A stretch of DNA of 64,000 bases from Peptostreptococcus russellii (GTDB lineage Bacteria; Bacillota; Clostridia; Peptostreptococcales; Peptostreptococcaceae), in the NCBI RefSeq assembly GCF_900110295.1, contig NZ_FODF01000001.1, positions 248,001 to 312,000 on the forward strand, read 5' to 3'. Under the pieces are notes generated by a model. The model ran no database searches. It saw only the letters and a program-made list of their open reading frames with translations, and was not told the DNA's origin. This document shows, in pieces, positions 53,715 to 63,536 of the stretch (position 1 is the stretch's first letter; each line of letters starts with the position of its first letter). Both the position numbers and the translations under genes were made by a program.

Positions 53715-56700
53715 ATGGATAAAATAACTGAAGGTTTGTATGAAGAAGTTATAAATAAGAAAATAGATAAAATAATAGAAGAAAATAAAAACGAATATGA
53801 TATAGATAAAGAGAAAATAGACAAAGAAGAAGCTGCGAAAATATTTTCAGATTATCTTACAAATGTAATAAAAACGGGATTAAACAATATAAAGGATGAT
53901 ACAAAGAAAAAAGAAAATAGTTTTCAAAGACAAATAAAACTTATAAATAGCATAGTTCAAATTATAGTTGATGAAACAGAAAATGATGATTTAAAAGATT
54001 ATTTTGTTAAAGACCTAGGAGAACAATTATTCTCTGTGTACAAAAAGAAAAATAATCTAGATTCAGTAAGAAAGCAATCTAAAAAGAAAAACGCTATAAG
54101 ACCTGAAACATCAATTTCTCAAAGTTCATTGTTTACAGGTGCTTTAAAAGAGCCTAATATGCTTAGTGAGTTTAAAAAAGAAATAGTTAGTTCAAATAGA
54201 ATAGATCTATTAGTTTCTTTTATTAGATGGAGCGGCTTAATAGTAATAATAGATGAATTAAGAGATTTTACTGAAAACGGAGGTCATTTAAGAGTAATAA
54301 CAACTTCTTATATGGGTGCTACTGAAGCTAAAGCTGTTCAAGAAATAGCCAATTTACCTAATACAGAAATAAAAATAAGTTATGATACTAAAATGACAAG
54401 ACTTCACGCAAAAAGTTATATTTTTCATAGAGATACTGGATTTACAACTGCGTATGTAGGTTCTTCTAATATATCAAAAGCAGCTCTTACAAGTGGTTTA
54501 GAGTGGAATGTCAAGCTTACTAAAAAAGAACTTCCAGAAACAATAGAAAAAATAGAGGCAACATTTGAAACATATTGGAACTCTTCTGAATTTGAGTACT
54601 ATGATAAAGAAAAAAATAGTTTAAAAAAATTAAAAGATGCTATTGTATCAGAAAAGAAAAATGATAAATACCTTAAAAATAGAGAAAATCGATATTTATT
54701 AGATATAAGACCCTATTCATATCAGCAAGAGGTTTTAGATAGGCTTGAGGCAGAAAGAGAAGTAAGAGGGAATTATAAGAATCTAGTTGTTGCTGCTACA
54801 GGTGTTGGGAAAACCTGTATTTCAGCCTTTGACTATAGAAATTTTATAAAAAAGAATCCTAAAAAGAAAAATAGACTTCTTTTTGTAGCGCATAGAGAAG
54901 AAATTTTGAAGCAGAGTATAGAAACTTTTAGAGCAATTTTGAAAGATTACAATTTTGGTGATTTATTTGTAGGAAATTATGAACCTGAATCATTGGATCA
55001 TTTGTTTATTTCAATTCAGACCTTTAATTCAAGAGACTTTATAAAAAATACATCTAAAGATTATTATGATTATATTATAATAGATGAGTTTCATCATGCA
55101 GCTTCAAAATCCTATAAAAGTTTGCTAAATCATTATAAACCAAAAATTTTACTTGGATTAACGGCTACTCCTGAAAGAATGGATGGTAAACATAATGAGC
55201 TTTATAAAATATTTAATGATAGGATTGCTTCTGAAATAAGATTACCAGAGGCAATTGATAGGGGACTTCTTTGTCCTTTTCAATACTTTGGAGTAACAGA
55301 TATAGCCGATCTTGATGACATTAAGTTTTCAAAATCAACTTACGATATAAAAGAATTAGAAAACATATATACTATGAATAAAAAAATATCCGAAAAGAGG
55401 GCAGATTTAATAATTAACTCCACTGAAAAATACGTTTCTGATATTAATGAAGTAAAAGGATTAGGTTTTTGTGTATCTATCAAGCATGCTGAATTTATGT
55501 CAAATGCTTTTAATAGGAGAGGTATAAAGTCTATATACTTAACTGGAGAATCAAAAAGTAGGGAAAGAATAAGTGCAAAAGAAAAGCTTGTGAATGGAGA
55601 AATAAACTTTATATTTGTAGTAGATCTATATAACGAAGGTGTCGATATACCAGAAGTAAACACAATTTTATTTTTAAGGCCTACGGAATCAATGACTGTT
55701 TTCTTACAACAGTTAGGAAGGGGCCTAAGATTAGCAGATAATAAAGATTGTCTTACAGTTTTAGATTTTATAGCTAATGCAAATAAAAAGTATAATTTTG
55801 AAAATAAGTTTTTATCTTTAACTAAAGACAGAGAAAAAAGCATTTCTACTCAAATAAAGGAAGGATTTACGTCTCTACCTAAAGGGTGCTATATCAAACT
55901 TGAAAAAAAAGCATCAGAATATATTTATAACAATATAAGAAACTCAATATCAACAAAAAGTGGATTGTTATTGAAGATCAAATCCTTTAAGGAAGATAGT
56001 GAGCTTGAATTAAACTTGAAAAATTTTATTGATTTTTACCATATGAATATAGAAGATATTTATTCAAAAGGAAGTTTTTATAGACTGTTGGTTACTGCTG
56101 GATTAAGAACTGATTTTGATGAGGAATATGAAGAAGAAATAACAAACTCATTTAAAAAATTTATGCATATAGATTCTAGAAGATTTATAAAATTTTTACT
56201 TCGAGTTCTAAGGTCTCAAGAGGAAGCAGATATTAAAAATTTGGATAAAAAAGAAATTAGACTTTTAAATATGTTTAATGTAACTATGTGGCATAAAGAT
56301 TTTGAAAAAAATAACTTTATAGATGAATTTGAAGGAATAAGAAGATTAAAAAAATCTAAAAATATGTGCAAAGAATTTATCGAAATATTAGAGTATAAAT
56401 ATGAAACAATTTCATTTGTAGATAAACATGTTGATTTAGATTTTGACTGTCCTCTTGATTTGCACTGTAATTATACTAGGGATCAAATATTACTTGCATT
56501 TGATCACATGAAGCCATCAAGCGTGCGAGAAGGAGTTAAATATATAGAGGACAAGAAGGTAGATATATTTTTTATTACTCTTAACAAATCTGACAAGGAT
56601 TATTCTCCAACTACTATGTATAAAGATTATTCTATAAATGAGTTTTTATTCCATTGGCAGAGTCAGAGTAATACTTCAAGTTCTTCTAAAACTGGTCAAA

Positions 56701-56918
56701 GATATATTAATCATAGAAATATGAATAGTAAAGTTGTTTTGTTTGTTAGAGAACATAAGAATAATAAAAAATTAAATATTGCAGATTCATATACTTTTTT
56801 AGGAAAGGCGGAGTTTGTAAGTTATAAGGGCTCAAAACCAATGAATATTATTTGGAAGCTAGAAGAGGCAATACCTTCTAATTTTATAAATAAAACAAAT
56901 AAGTTAGTTGCGAGATAG
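53715..56918 (+). CDS. PLD-nuclease / SF2 helicase / DUF3427 fusion protein
   Basis: This 1067-residue protein has a charged helical N-terminus (1-130) and a phospholipase-D-type nuclease domain with HAK at 231-233 (RLHAKSYIF, GSSNISKAAL). An SF2 helicase core follows: motif I GVGKT at 363-367, DEFH box at 457-460, TATPERMDG, and motif VI QLGRGLR at about 666-672. A C-terminal DUF3427-type region (about 760-1067) completes it. Such proteins resemble restriction-type helicases found in defence islands; activity on nucleic acid is expected, a defence role is inference. ATG 53715 follows TAGGAGTG. No methylase is adjacent. Confidence 0.88.
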   Translation: MDKITEGLYEEVINKKIDKIIEENKNEYDIDKEKIDKEEAAKIFSDYLTNVIKTGLNNIKDDTKKKENSFQRQIKLINSIVQIIVDETENDDLKDYFVKDLGEQLFSVYKKKNNLDSVRKQSKKKNAIRPETSISQSSLFTGALKEPNMLSEFKKEIVSSNRIDLLVSFIRWSGLIVIIDELRDFTENGGHLRVITTSYMGATEAKAVQEIANLPNTEIKISYDTKMTRLHAKSYIFHRDTGFTTAYVGSSNISKAALTSGLEWNVKLTKKELPETIEKIEATFETYWNSSEFEYYDKEKNSLKKLKDAIVSEKKNDKYLKNRENRYLLDIRPYSYQQEVLDRLEAEREVRGNYKNLVVAATGVGKTCISAFDYRNFIKKNPKKKNRLLFVAHREEILKQSIETFRAILKDYNFGDLFVGNYEPESLDHLFISIQTFNSRDFIKNTSKDYYDYIIIDEFHHAASKSYKSLLNHYKPKILLGLTATPERMDGKHNELYKIFNDRIASEIRLPEAIDRGLLCPFQYFGVTDIADLDDIKFSKSTYDIKELENIYTMNKKISEKRADLIINSTEKYVSDINEVKGLGFCVSIKHAEFMSNAFNRRGIKSIYLTGESKSRERISAKEKLVNGEINFIFVVDLYNEGVDIPEVNTILFLRPTESMTVFLQQLGRGLRLADNKDCLTVLDFIANANKKYNFENKFLSLTKDREKSISTQIKEGFTSLPKGCYIKLEKKASEYIYNNIRNSISTKSGLLLKIKSFKEDSELELNLKNFIDFYHMNIEDIYSKGSFYRLLVTAGLRTDFDEEYEEEITNSFKKFMHIDSRRFIKFLLRVLRSQEEADIKNLDKKEIRLLNMFNVTMWHKDFEKNNFIDEFEGIRRLKKSKNMCKEFIEILEYKYETISFVDKHVDLDFDCPLDLHCNYTRDQILLAFDHMKPSSVREGVKYIEDKKVDIFFITLNKSDKDYSPTTMYKDYSINEFLFHWQSQSNTSSSSKTGQRYINHRNMNSKVVLFVREHKNNKKLNIADSYTFLGKAEFVSYKGSKPMNIIWKLEEAIPSNFINKTNKLVAR

Positions 56919-56925
56919 AGCTTTC

Positions 56926-56963
56926 AAGAAGAATTATAGAGTTTTTCTATAATTCTTCTTTTT
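56926..56963 (+). terminator. Terminator after the helicase gene
   Basis: Bases 56926-56939 pair perfectly with 56947-56960 around a seven-base loop, followed by T residues. Confidence 0.85.
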
Positions 56964-57030
56964 AAAATAGAAAAAGAGCATGTTTGTTTTTTTATAAAAC
57001 TATATAAATGCCTTAATAATTAGAAAAAGA

Positions 57031-57039
57031 TGTTATAAT
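57031..57039 (+). promoter_or_regulatory. Extended -10 promoter of the YnjB-like operon
   Basis: TGTTATAAT lies 36 bases before the start codon; no good -35 hexamer is seen. Confidence 0.6.
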
Positions 57040-57075
57040 GATAATAGTATGCAAATAAAAAATAGGAGGTATAGT

Positions 57076-58329
57076 ATGAAGATTTTTGCAAAAGCTTCTG
57101 CATTGTTTTTAGCCGCTACATTAGCTCTTACAGCTTGTGGCTCTGCTAATGAAAAGAAGGAATCCACAAATGACAATGCTCAAAAGATATTATCAGAGTC
57201 TTTTGAGGACTACGAAAAGAATTCAGAAGGTACAACTGTAACTATTTATGGTTGGGGAGGTTCGGATCTAACTAACAACTGGATAGATCACTATTTAGCT
57301 GATAAGGTGAAAAAGGAATATAACATTACTTTAAAAAGAGTTGGAATGGATATAGATGAAATCCTAAATAACTTGCAAAATAGTGTTCAGGCTAAGGAAG
57401 AAAAGGGAAATATAGATATTATTTGGTTAAATGGAGAAAACTTCTATACAGCCATGAATAACAATTTATTATTTGGACCTTTTACAGAAAAACTACCTAA
57501 TCTAGAAAAGTATGTAGATATAAACTCTGATGATGTAAAGTATGACTTCGGGCATGAAACAAAGGGATATGAAGCTCCTTTTGGAAAGGCTCAGTTGGTT
57601 ATGATTTACAATTCAGATAAGGTTAAGCCTATTAGAAATTGTGATGAGCTCTTAGCAGCTGCAAAGGCTAATCCTGGTAAGTTTACATATCCAGCATTAC
57701 CAGACTTTACTGGATCTGCATTTGTAAGAAATATAATTTATGAAAAGGTTGGATATGATAAAATAAAGGACATAGATCCTAAAGATGAAGAAGCCGTTAG
57801 AAAAGCTATACAACCAGCTATGGATTATCTAAAAGAGTTAAAGCCTTATCTTTGGAAAGAAGGAAAAACTTACCCTACTGATTCAACTCAGTTAGACAAT
57901 ATGTTTGCTGATGGAACAGTTTATTTTGATGTAAGTTACAATCCAAACTTTGCATCTACTATGATAGAAAAGGGAACTTTCCCAAAGAGTACAAAAACTT
58001 GTGTATTTGATAAGGGAACTATAGGAAATACTCATTTCTTGGCAATTGCTAAAAATGCTCCTAATAAAGAAGGTGCTATGGTTGTAATTAATGAAATAGA
58101 AGGATTTAATTCACAGCTAGAGAAGTATAAGCCAGAAGTTTGGGGGGATCTTCCTGTTATAGACAACTCAAAGTTAAGTGAAAAGGAAAAGGAAGAAATA
58201 GACAGTGTTAAGCTTGGAAGTGCAACACTAGATCAATCAGAGTTATTAGAAAAAAGAAAACCTGAGTTACCAGCTGCTTTTGTTCCAGTAATTGAGAAGA
58301 TATGGACTGAAGAAATACCAGGTAAGTAA
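57076..58329 (+). CDS. ABC transporter substrate-binding lipoprotein (YnjB type)
   Basis: This 417-residue lipoprotein has a signal ending in LTAC (Cys21). Its mature part resembles Escherichia YnjB: IYGWGGS, DIIWLNGENFYTAMNNNLLF and FGPFTEKLPNLEKYV. The ligand of YnjBCD systems is not established. ATG 57076 follows AGGAGGT, while the in-frame ATG at 57049 has no site. It heads an operon with two permeases and an ATPase. Confidence 0.88.
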   Translation: MKIFAKASALFLAATLALTACGSANEKKESTNDNAQKILSESFEDYEKNSEGTTVTIYGWGGSDLTNNWIDHYLADKVKKEYNITLKRVGMDIDEILNNLQNSVQAKEEKGNIDIIWLNGENFYTAMNNNLLFGPFTEKLPNLEKYVDINSDDVKYDFGHETKGYEAPFGKAQLVMIYNSDKVKPIRNCDELLAAAKANPGKFTYPALPDFTGSAFVRNIIYEKVGYDKIKDIDPKDEEAVRKAIQPAMDYLKELKPYLWKEGKTYPTDSTQLDNMFADGTVYFDVSYNPNFASTMIEKGTFPKSTKTCVFDKGTIGNTHFLAIAKNAPNKEGAMVVINEIEGFNSQLEKYKPEVWGDLPVIDNSKLSEKEKEEIDSVKLGSATLDQSELLEKRKPELPAAFVPVIEKIWTEEIPGK

Positions 58330-58350
58330 GTTTTTTAAAAAGGAGTATAT

Positions 58351-59241
58351 ATGGCAAAAATAAGAAGATACAAGGCGTACTTGGAAATATTACCAGTAGT
58401 ATCAATTTTATTATTTGTCTTTGTAGTGGGGATATTCGGGGCTTTTATACAAAGTCTCGGATATTTTCCTATTATAGGGATGAAAGAATTGAGCTTTAAA
58501 TTTTATTTAAAGATTTTCAAAGACACTAACTTTTTAAAAAGTTTATTTTTTACACTTTATATAACAGCTATTTCATCTATTGTATCTGTATCTTTGGGTA
58601 TTCTTATTGCAAGAGCGATAACAGAGTTGGAAAATAATAATATTGTTAAAAATAAAAAAATTGATATTTTCTATAAGGTGCCAATAGTTGTACCACATAT
58701 AGCAGTAGCCTTGTTTGCTATAACTTTTTTATCGGATTCAGGGGTATTGGCTAGAATATTGCATGCTATTGGTTTTGAAAATGCTCAAAAGATATTTTCC
58801 AATGTTTTATTCAGTTCCAGTGGAGCAGGTATTATACTTTCATATATTTGGAAAGAAACACCTTATGTATTGCTAAGTACATTATCTATTTTGAGAAAGA
58901 TAAGTATCAAGCATGAGATGGCAGCAAGAAATTTAGGTGCAAGTAGGATGTATGCATTTTTTAAAATTACACTACCGATGTTACTTCCAACTATAATTTC
59001 TACTTTTACTATTGTTTTTTCATTTTCCTTTGGTTCTTATGAAATTCCAATGTTGCTTGGAAGTACAGTTCCAAAGACATTACCTGTTCAGGCTTTTATA
59101 GAGTATCAGAACCCTATGCTTACTGACAGACCATTAGCCATGGCTATAAATATGATAATAATATTCTTCTGCTTGGTATTTGTGTTATTATTTAATTATG
59201 TAATAAAGTCTTTGATTTTGGGTCGAAAAGTTGGGAAATAG
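58351..59241 (+). CDS. ABC transporter permease (YnjC N-half-like)
   Basis: This 296-residue inner-membrane protein has about six hydrophobic segments and an EAA-type loop (EMAARNLGASRMYAFFKITL, about residues 190-209). It corresponds to one half of the long fused permease YnjC of Escherichia; here the two halves are separate genes. ATG 58351 follows AAGGAG, 21 bases after the binding-protein stop. Confidence 0.88.
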   Translation: MAKIRRYKAYLEILPVVSILLFVFVVGIFGAFIQSLGYFPIIGMKELSFKFYLKIFKDTNFLKSLFFTLYITAISSIVSVSLGILIARAITELENNNIVKNKKIDIFYKVPIVVPHIAVALFAITFLSDSGVLARILHAIGFENAQKIFSNVLFSSSGAGIILSYIWKETPYVLLSTLSILRKISIKHEMAARNLGASRMYAFFKITLPMLLPTIISTFTIVFSFSFGSYEIPMLLGSTVPKTLPVQAFIEYQNPMLTDRPLAMAINMIIIFFCLVFVLLFNYVIKSLILGRKVGK

Positions 59242-59370
59242 ATATTGTTCAGTAAAATAATTTATAGTATTGTTATATAAAAAGAAATATGGTTTTAAAA
59301 ACAATATTAATGAATTTGTATAATAATAAAGTTTAATGGTGATAAATATATAATAGAGGGAAAGTTTATT

Positions 59371-60198
59371 ATGATAAATATAAGAAAGTTTATTTTAAAA
59401 ATGATAGTTGTAGTTTCTATACTTATTATTGTTATTCCTATAATTACCATGATAATTTGGTCTTTTATAAATAACTATAAGTGGCCAGATCTATTTCCAT
59501 CTAATTTTTCTTTAAGAGGATGGAAATATATAATACAAAATAATACAAGAGTTTTAGAGGTCTTAAAAAACAGTATTTTTATATCCATAATGACTACGAT
59601 TATAACTATAGCTATTTCTATACCTTGTGCAAAGGCTTTGGCTTTTGAAAATTTCAAAGGGAAAAAGCTAGTAGAATTGTTGGTTTTTTCACCAGTTATA
59701 ATACCAGCTGTATCTATTGGTATGGGTCTTAATATACAGTTTATTAGGCTTGGTATAGCGAGGACCTATATAGGTGTAATTCTTGTATGTGTAGTTCCAT
59801 GTATACCATATGCAGTTAATATGATAAAGGAAGTTTTTATAATTACAGGTAGAAAATATGTAGAGCAAGCCTATGTGCTAGGGGCATCTAAGCTAGATGT
59901 AATTAGAAAGATATCTATACCAATGATTATGCCAGGAGTAATTTCGGCTTCAATAATGTGCTATATTGTTTCTTTTAGCCAGTACTTTCTTGTTTATTTA
60001 ATAGGTGGTGGAAAGATAGTTACTTTTACAATGGATATGTTTCCATTCATTCAATCTGGAGATAGAATGATGGGTTCTGTTTATGGAATTATATTTATTG
60101 GAAGCACAATTTTATTGTTAAGTATTATGGAGTATATAATGAGCAGGGTGTATAAACAAAGTTTGGAAAACTATGTGTCTTTGGAAGTAAGTGATTAA
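59371..60198 (+). CDS. ABC transporter permease (YnjC C-half-like)
   Basis: This 275-residue membrane protein has about six hydrophobic segments and the EAA-type loop EQAYVLGASKLDVIRKISIP (about 169-188). It is the second channel subunit. A 129-base gap without a terminator separates it from the first permease gene. ATG 59371 follows GAGGGAAAG. Confidence 0.88.
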   Translation: MINIRKFILKMIVVVSILIIVIPIITMIIWSFINNYKWPDLFPSNFSLRGWKYIIQNNTRVLEVLKNSIFISIMTTIITIAISIPCAKALAFENFKGKKLVELLVFSPVIIPAVSIGMGLNIQFIRLGIARTYIGVILVCVVPCIPYAVNMIKEVFIITGRKYVEQAYVLGASKLDVIRKISIPMIMPGVISASIMCYIVSFSQYFLVYLIGGGKIVTFTMDMFPFIQSGDRMMGSVYGIIFIGSTILLLSIMEYIMSRVYKQSLENYVSLEVSD

Positions 60199-60313
60199 AC
60201 TTGTTTAATAAAAACAAAAAATGAAAATATTTTTATCTTTATTGGAAATGAATATTTTCTTATATAAGTTTTTCTTGCTTCTAATAAAAATAAAATGGAG
60301 ATACTGATAATTT

Positions 60314-61342
60314 ATGTTTAAATTAATTTTAGAAAATATAGGTAAAAAATATGGTGATAAAAAAATTATAGAGAATTTAAATTTATCTGTTAGGGAAGGC
60401 GAAAGAGTAAGTATTTTAGGTCCTTCAGGCTGTGGAAAGAGCACCTTATTTAAAATAGCTTCAGGTATAATTAGCGATTTTGAAGGTAGGGTCTTACTAG
60501 ATGGAAAAGATATTTCTAATTGTCAAATTAATAAAAGAAATATAGTAATAGTCAATCAAGAAAATCTATTATTTCCACATATGAATGTCTTTGAAAATAT
60601 AGCTTTTGGGCTTAGAGTTAGAAAAGTGAATAGTGAATATATAAATAATACCGTAAAGAATCTTTTAAATGAGATCGGTTTAAATGGATATGATAATAAA
60701 AAAGTATCCCAGCTTTCTGGAGGAGAAAAGCAAAGAGTTGCCCTAGCAAGAGCCCTTGCTGTAAAACCAGAAGTTTTGCTTTTAGATGAAGCCTATTCAA
60801 GTTTAGATACAAATTTAAGAGAAAAAATGAGAGAACTGACAATAGAACTTCAGAAAAAACATAATATAACAATGATATTAGTTACTCACGACAAGGAGGA
60901 AGCTATTTTATTTAGCGACAGAGTTGCTGTAATGCTAAATGGAGAAATTTTACAATTTGATAAACCAAACTTAGTATATGAAAAGCCTAAAACATTGGAA
61001 GTTGCTAAATTTATGGCTGAAAAGAATTTTATAGTTCTTGGGGAAAATACTGTTTTTATTAAGGTTGAGGATATTATAACTTCCAAGACTATAATAGAAG
61101 ATAGCGTCTATGCCACTGTTATAGATTGTAAATATTCTGGTTCAAGAAATATATATACTGTTAAAATAAAGGCTTTAGACTTTGCAAAAGTAATGGATAA
61201 ATCTTTTTTAGAGGAATTTTGTAATAATAAAGATAAATCTCAAGAAGATCTAATTGAAATTTCTTTAGAAGCGGATAAAAATACTATATACAATTTAGGT
61301 GAAGAAATATATATTAAGATTAAAAAGTATAATTTATACTAA
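60314..61342 (+). CDS. ABC transporter ATP-binding protein (YnjD-like with extended C-terminus)
   Basis: This 342-residue ATPase has Walker A GPSGCGKST, Q-loop VNQENLLFPHMNV, signature LSGGEKQRVALARAL, Walker B VLLLDEAYSSLD and switch VTHDKEEA. A TOBE-like beta domain of about 110 residues follows, absent from the short Escherichia YnjD and typical of spermidine/iron-type importers. The ribosome site (TGGAG) is unusually far, about 14 bases, from ATG 60314, so it may be weakly translated or start elsewhere; the protein start nevertheless matches homologues. Confidence 0.9.
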   Translation: MFKLILENIGKKYGDKKIIENLNLSVREGERVSILGPSGCGKSTLFKIASGIISDFEGRVLLDGKDISNCQINKRNIVIVNQENLLFPHMNVFENIAFGLRVRKVNSEYINNTVKNLLNEIGLNGYDNKKVSQLSGGEKQRVALARALAVKPEVLLLDEAYSSLDTNLREKMRELTIELQKKHNITMILVTHDKEEAILFSDRVAVMLNGEILQFDKPNLVYEKPKTLEVAKFMAEKNFIVLGENTVFIKVEDIITSKTIIEDSVYATVIDCKYSGSRNIYTVKIKALDFAKVMDKSFLEEFCNNKDKSQEDLIEISLEADKNTIYNLGEEIYIKIKKYNLY

Positions 61343-61452
61343 GTTTCTACTAAGAAATAAACTTGTAAAGAAGTTTTTTTGCTTTTATAATAAATACAAG
61401 ACATATATTTTGAAAATAAGATATCTATAATGATGTAAGAAGAGGTGAATAA

Positions 61453-62472
61453 ATGGAAAAAATATTAGGATATAATGATTTTTTAGAGCTTCCCAAAATA
61501 GAACTTCACTGTCATCTGGATGGTTCTTTAAGAGCAGATAGTGTTGTAGAAGAAATAAGAACTCAAAATATTGATATTAGTGAAGATGATATAGTTAATA
61601 TAAATAGCATTTTAAAGGCGCCACAGGACTGTACCTCACTTGTAGAATACTTAAGTGCCTTTGATATGCCTCTTAAAGTTCTACAGAGCAAAAGGGCAAT
61701 AAGAAGATTTGTATTTGAAGTTTTTGAAGATGCCTACAAGGAAAATGTAGTTTATCTTGAACTTAGATTTGCTCCGATTCTTCATACTCAGAAAGGACTA
61801 AGTATGAAGGAAATAATTTCTTCTGCAATTGAAGGGATGAATAATGCAAAGGATAGGTACGACATTGAAGGTGGACTAATTTTATGTTGTATGAAAAACT
61901 TCTCTGAAGAAGATGCAATAAGTACTATTGAATCTGGGAAAGAGTTTCTAGGTAAGGGAGTTTGTGCTGTGGATTTGGCAGGTCCAGAGGATGAAGCTTT
62001 TGCTTATAAATTTATAAATGCTATGAAACTTGCCAAAGAGTATGGTTACAAAATTACAATCCACGCTGGAGAGGCTGCTTCTGCTCAAAATGTAAAAGAT
62101 TCTATAAAGCTTCTGCATGCTGATAGAATAGGACATGGAGTAAGAACTATAGAATCTGAAGAAGTATATAATCTAGTCAAGGAAAATAATGTACTTCTAG
62201 AAATATGTCCTACTAGTAATCTTCAGACAAAAACTGTAGAAAGTCTAGAAAAACATCCTTTGATAAAATATTTTAAAGATGGACTTGCTTTTTCTATAAA
62301 TACCGATAATAGAACGGTTTCAGACACTACAGAAACAAAAGAATGCAGTATTGTTTCAAAACTTGTCTGCATGAATGTAGACGATTATAAAAAAATATAT
62401 TATAATACAGTTGGGGCAATTTTTGCCTCAGATAAAGTTAAACAAAAACTCTTAAATAGATTAAATAAATAA
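61453..62472 (+). CDS. add: Adenosine deaminase
   Basis: This 339-residue zinc hydrolase converts adenosine to inosine. Zinc and catalytic residues are His19 and His21 (ELHCHLDGS), His204 and Glu207 (IHAGEA), the histidine of RIGHGV, and Asp285 in SINTDNRTVS. The Asn after Asp285 is normal for many bacterial forms. ATG 61453 has AGAGGTGA upstream. It follows the ABC operon by 110 bases without an obvious terminator, so read-through is possible, though a nucleoside role for the transporter is not supported by sequence. Confidence 0.95.
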   Translation: MEKILGYNDFLELPKIELHCHLDGSLRADSVVEEIRTQNIDISEDDIVNINSILKAPQDCTSLVEYLSAFDMPLKVLQSKRAIRRFVFEVFEDAYKENVVYLELRFAPILHTQKGLSMKEIISSAIEGMNNAKDRYDIEGGLILCCMKNFSEEDAISTIESGKEFLGKGVCAVDLAGPEDEAFAYKFINAMKLAKEYGYKITIHAGEAASAQNVKDSIKLLHADRIGHGVRTIESEEVYNLVKENNVLLEICPTSNLQTKTVESLEKHPLIKYFKDGLAFSINTDNRTVSDTTETKECSIVSKLVCMNVDDYKKIYYNTVGAIFASDKVKQKLLNRLNK

Positions 62473-62611
62473 TAGTATTGATTTTACATAACAACCTAAA
62501 ATAAATTGTAGTACTTTCTTTACTACTTATTAGAAGTTTCTTTTGTACAGAATACTTTTAAGGTGAACAATTTATACGAGGAGTTTTTAAAACAAATTGG
62601 AGGTGTTTTAT

Positions 62612-63445
62612 TTGGGTAATTGTGATACATGTCCATCAAAGGGCAACTGCAATACAAATGCAGAAGCGTGTGGAATTCAAAACAATCCTAATAACAAAAT
62701 AAAAAACATTATAGGTGTAATGAGTGGTAAAGGCGGCGTTGGTAAATCTACAATGACAACTCTTATCGCTAAGCAGCTAAATGCACAGGGTTATAAAGTT
62801 GGTATACTTGATGCAGATATTACTGGTCCAAGTATTCCAAGACTTATGAGAATGGGAGATGTGAAAGCATTTTCAGATGGTACTAATATAATACCTGTTA
62901 CTACTTCTGCAGGAATAAAGGTTATATCACTTAACCTTATGCTTGAAGATGAAAACTCACCTGTAATATGGAGAGGACCTATGATAGGTGGAGTAGTTAA
63001 ACAGTTCTATACAGATGTATTATGGGAAGAACTTGACTACCTTCTAATAGATATGCCACCAGGAACAGGGGATGTTGCTCTTACAGTAATGCAATCTATT
63101 CCAATTACTGGTGTTGTTATGGTTTCTATGCCTCAGAATCTAGTATCAATGATAGTTTCAAAGGCAATTAACATGACTCAACAGTTAAATGTACCTGTAA
63201 TAGGAATTATAGAAAATATGAGTTATATACAGTGTCCAAATTGTTCTGAAAAGATCAGAATGTTTGATGATGACGATATAAATAATTTCCTAGATAGCAA
63301 TAAGGTTGAACTTTTAGGAGAACTTCCTATGTCTAAGGAAATAATAAAGATTTCTACAGAAGGTGTTGGAGAAATAAGTCCAGACCTAAAGGGTATAATA
63401 GAAGGAATTACAAGCAAAGTTGAAAGTTTCTGTGCAAACAGATAA
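62612..63445 (+). CDS. Mrp/NBP35-type Fe-S carrier ATPase
   Basis: This 277-residue P-loop ATPase has an N-terminal cysteine cluster (CDTCPSKGNCNTNAEAC, residues 4-20), deviant Walker A SGKGGVGKST (38-47), DMPPGTGDVALT, and the C-terminal CPNC (Cys208, Cys211) that binds a bridging [4Fe-4S] cluster in the dimer. It transfers clusters to apo-proteins. The start is TTG 62612 with GGAGGTG six bases upstream; a TTG at 62597 lies before the ribosome site and is rejected. Confidence 0.92.
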   Translation: MGNCDTCPSKGNCNTNAEACGIQNNPNNKIKNIIGVMSGKGGVGKSTMTTLIAKQLNAQGYKVGILDADITGPSIPRLMRMGDVKAFSDGTNIIPVTTSAGIKVISLNLMLEDENSPVIWRGPMIGGVVKQFYTDVLWEELDYLLIDMPPGTGDVALTVMQSIPITGVVMVSMPQNLVSMIVSKAINMTQQLNVPVIGIIENMSYIQCPNCSEKIRMFDDDDINNFLDSNKVELLGELPMSKEIIKISTEGVGEISPDLKGIIEGITSKVESFCANR

Positions 63446-63449
63446 AACA

Positions 63450-63490
63450 AAAGAAGGTACCTTTTAAAAGGTACCTTCTTATTATAGTAA
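63450..63490. terminator. Bidirectional terminator between convergent genes
   Basis: Bases 63451-63465 and 63466-63480 are a perfect 30-base palindrome. A-rich and T-rich flanks suit termination from both the Mrp gene and the convergent small gene. Confidence 0.75.
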
Positions 63491-63536
63491 TATTCAAAAA
63501 AACTTACAAAACGACTATTTCAATTGAATCACCAAC

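Noticed and set aside
55340-55843. Minus-strand open frame of 167 codons inside the helicase gene
   Set aside because: It overlaps conserved helicase motifs on the other strand and lacks a ribosome site.
62281-62330. Asn286 in place of a second Asp in adenosine deaminase as an inactivating change
   Set aside because: TDNRTxS is the usual form in many bacterial adenosine deaminases.
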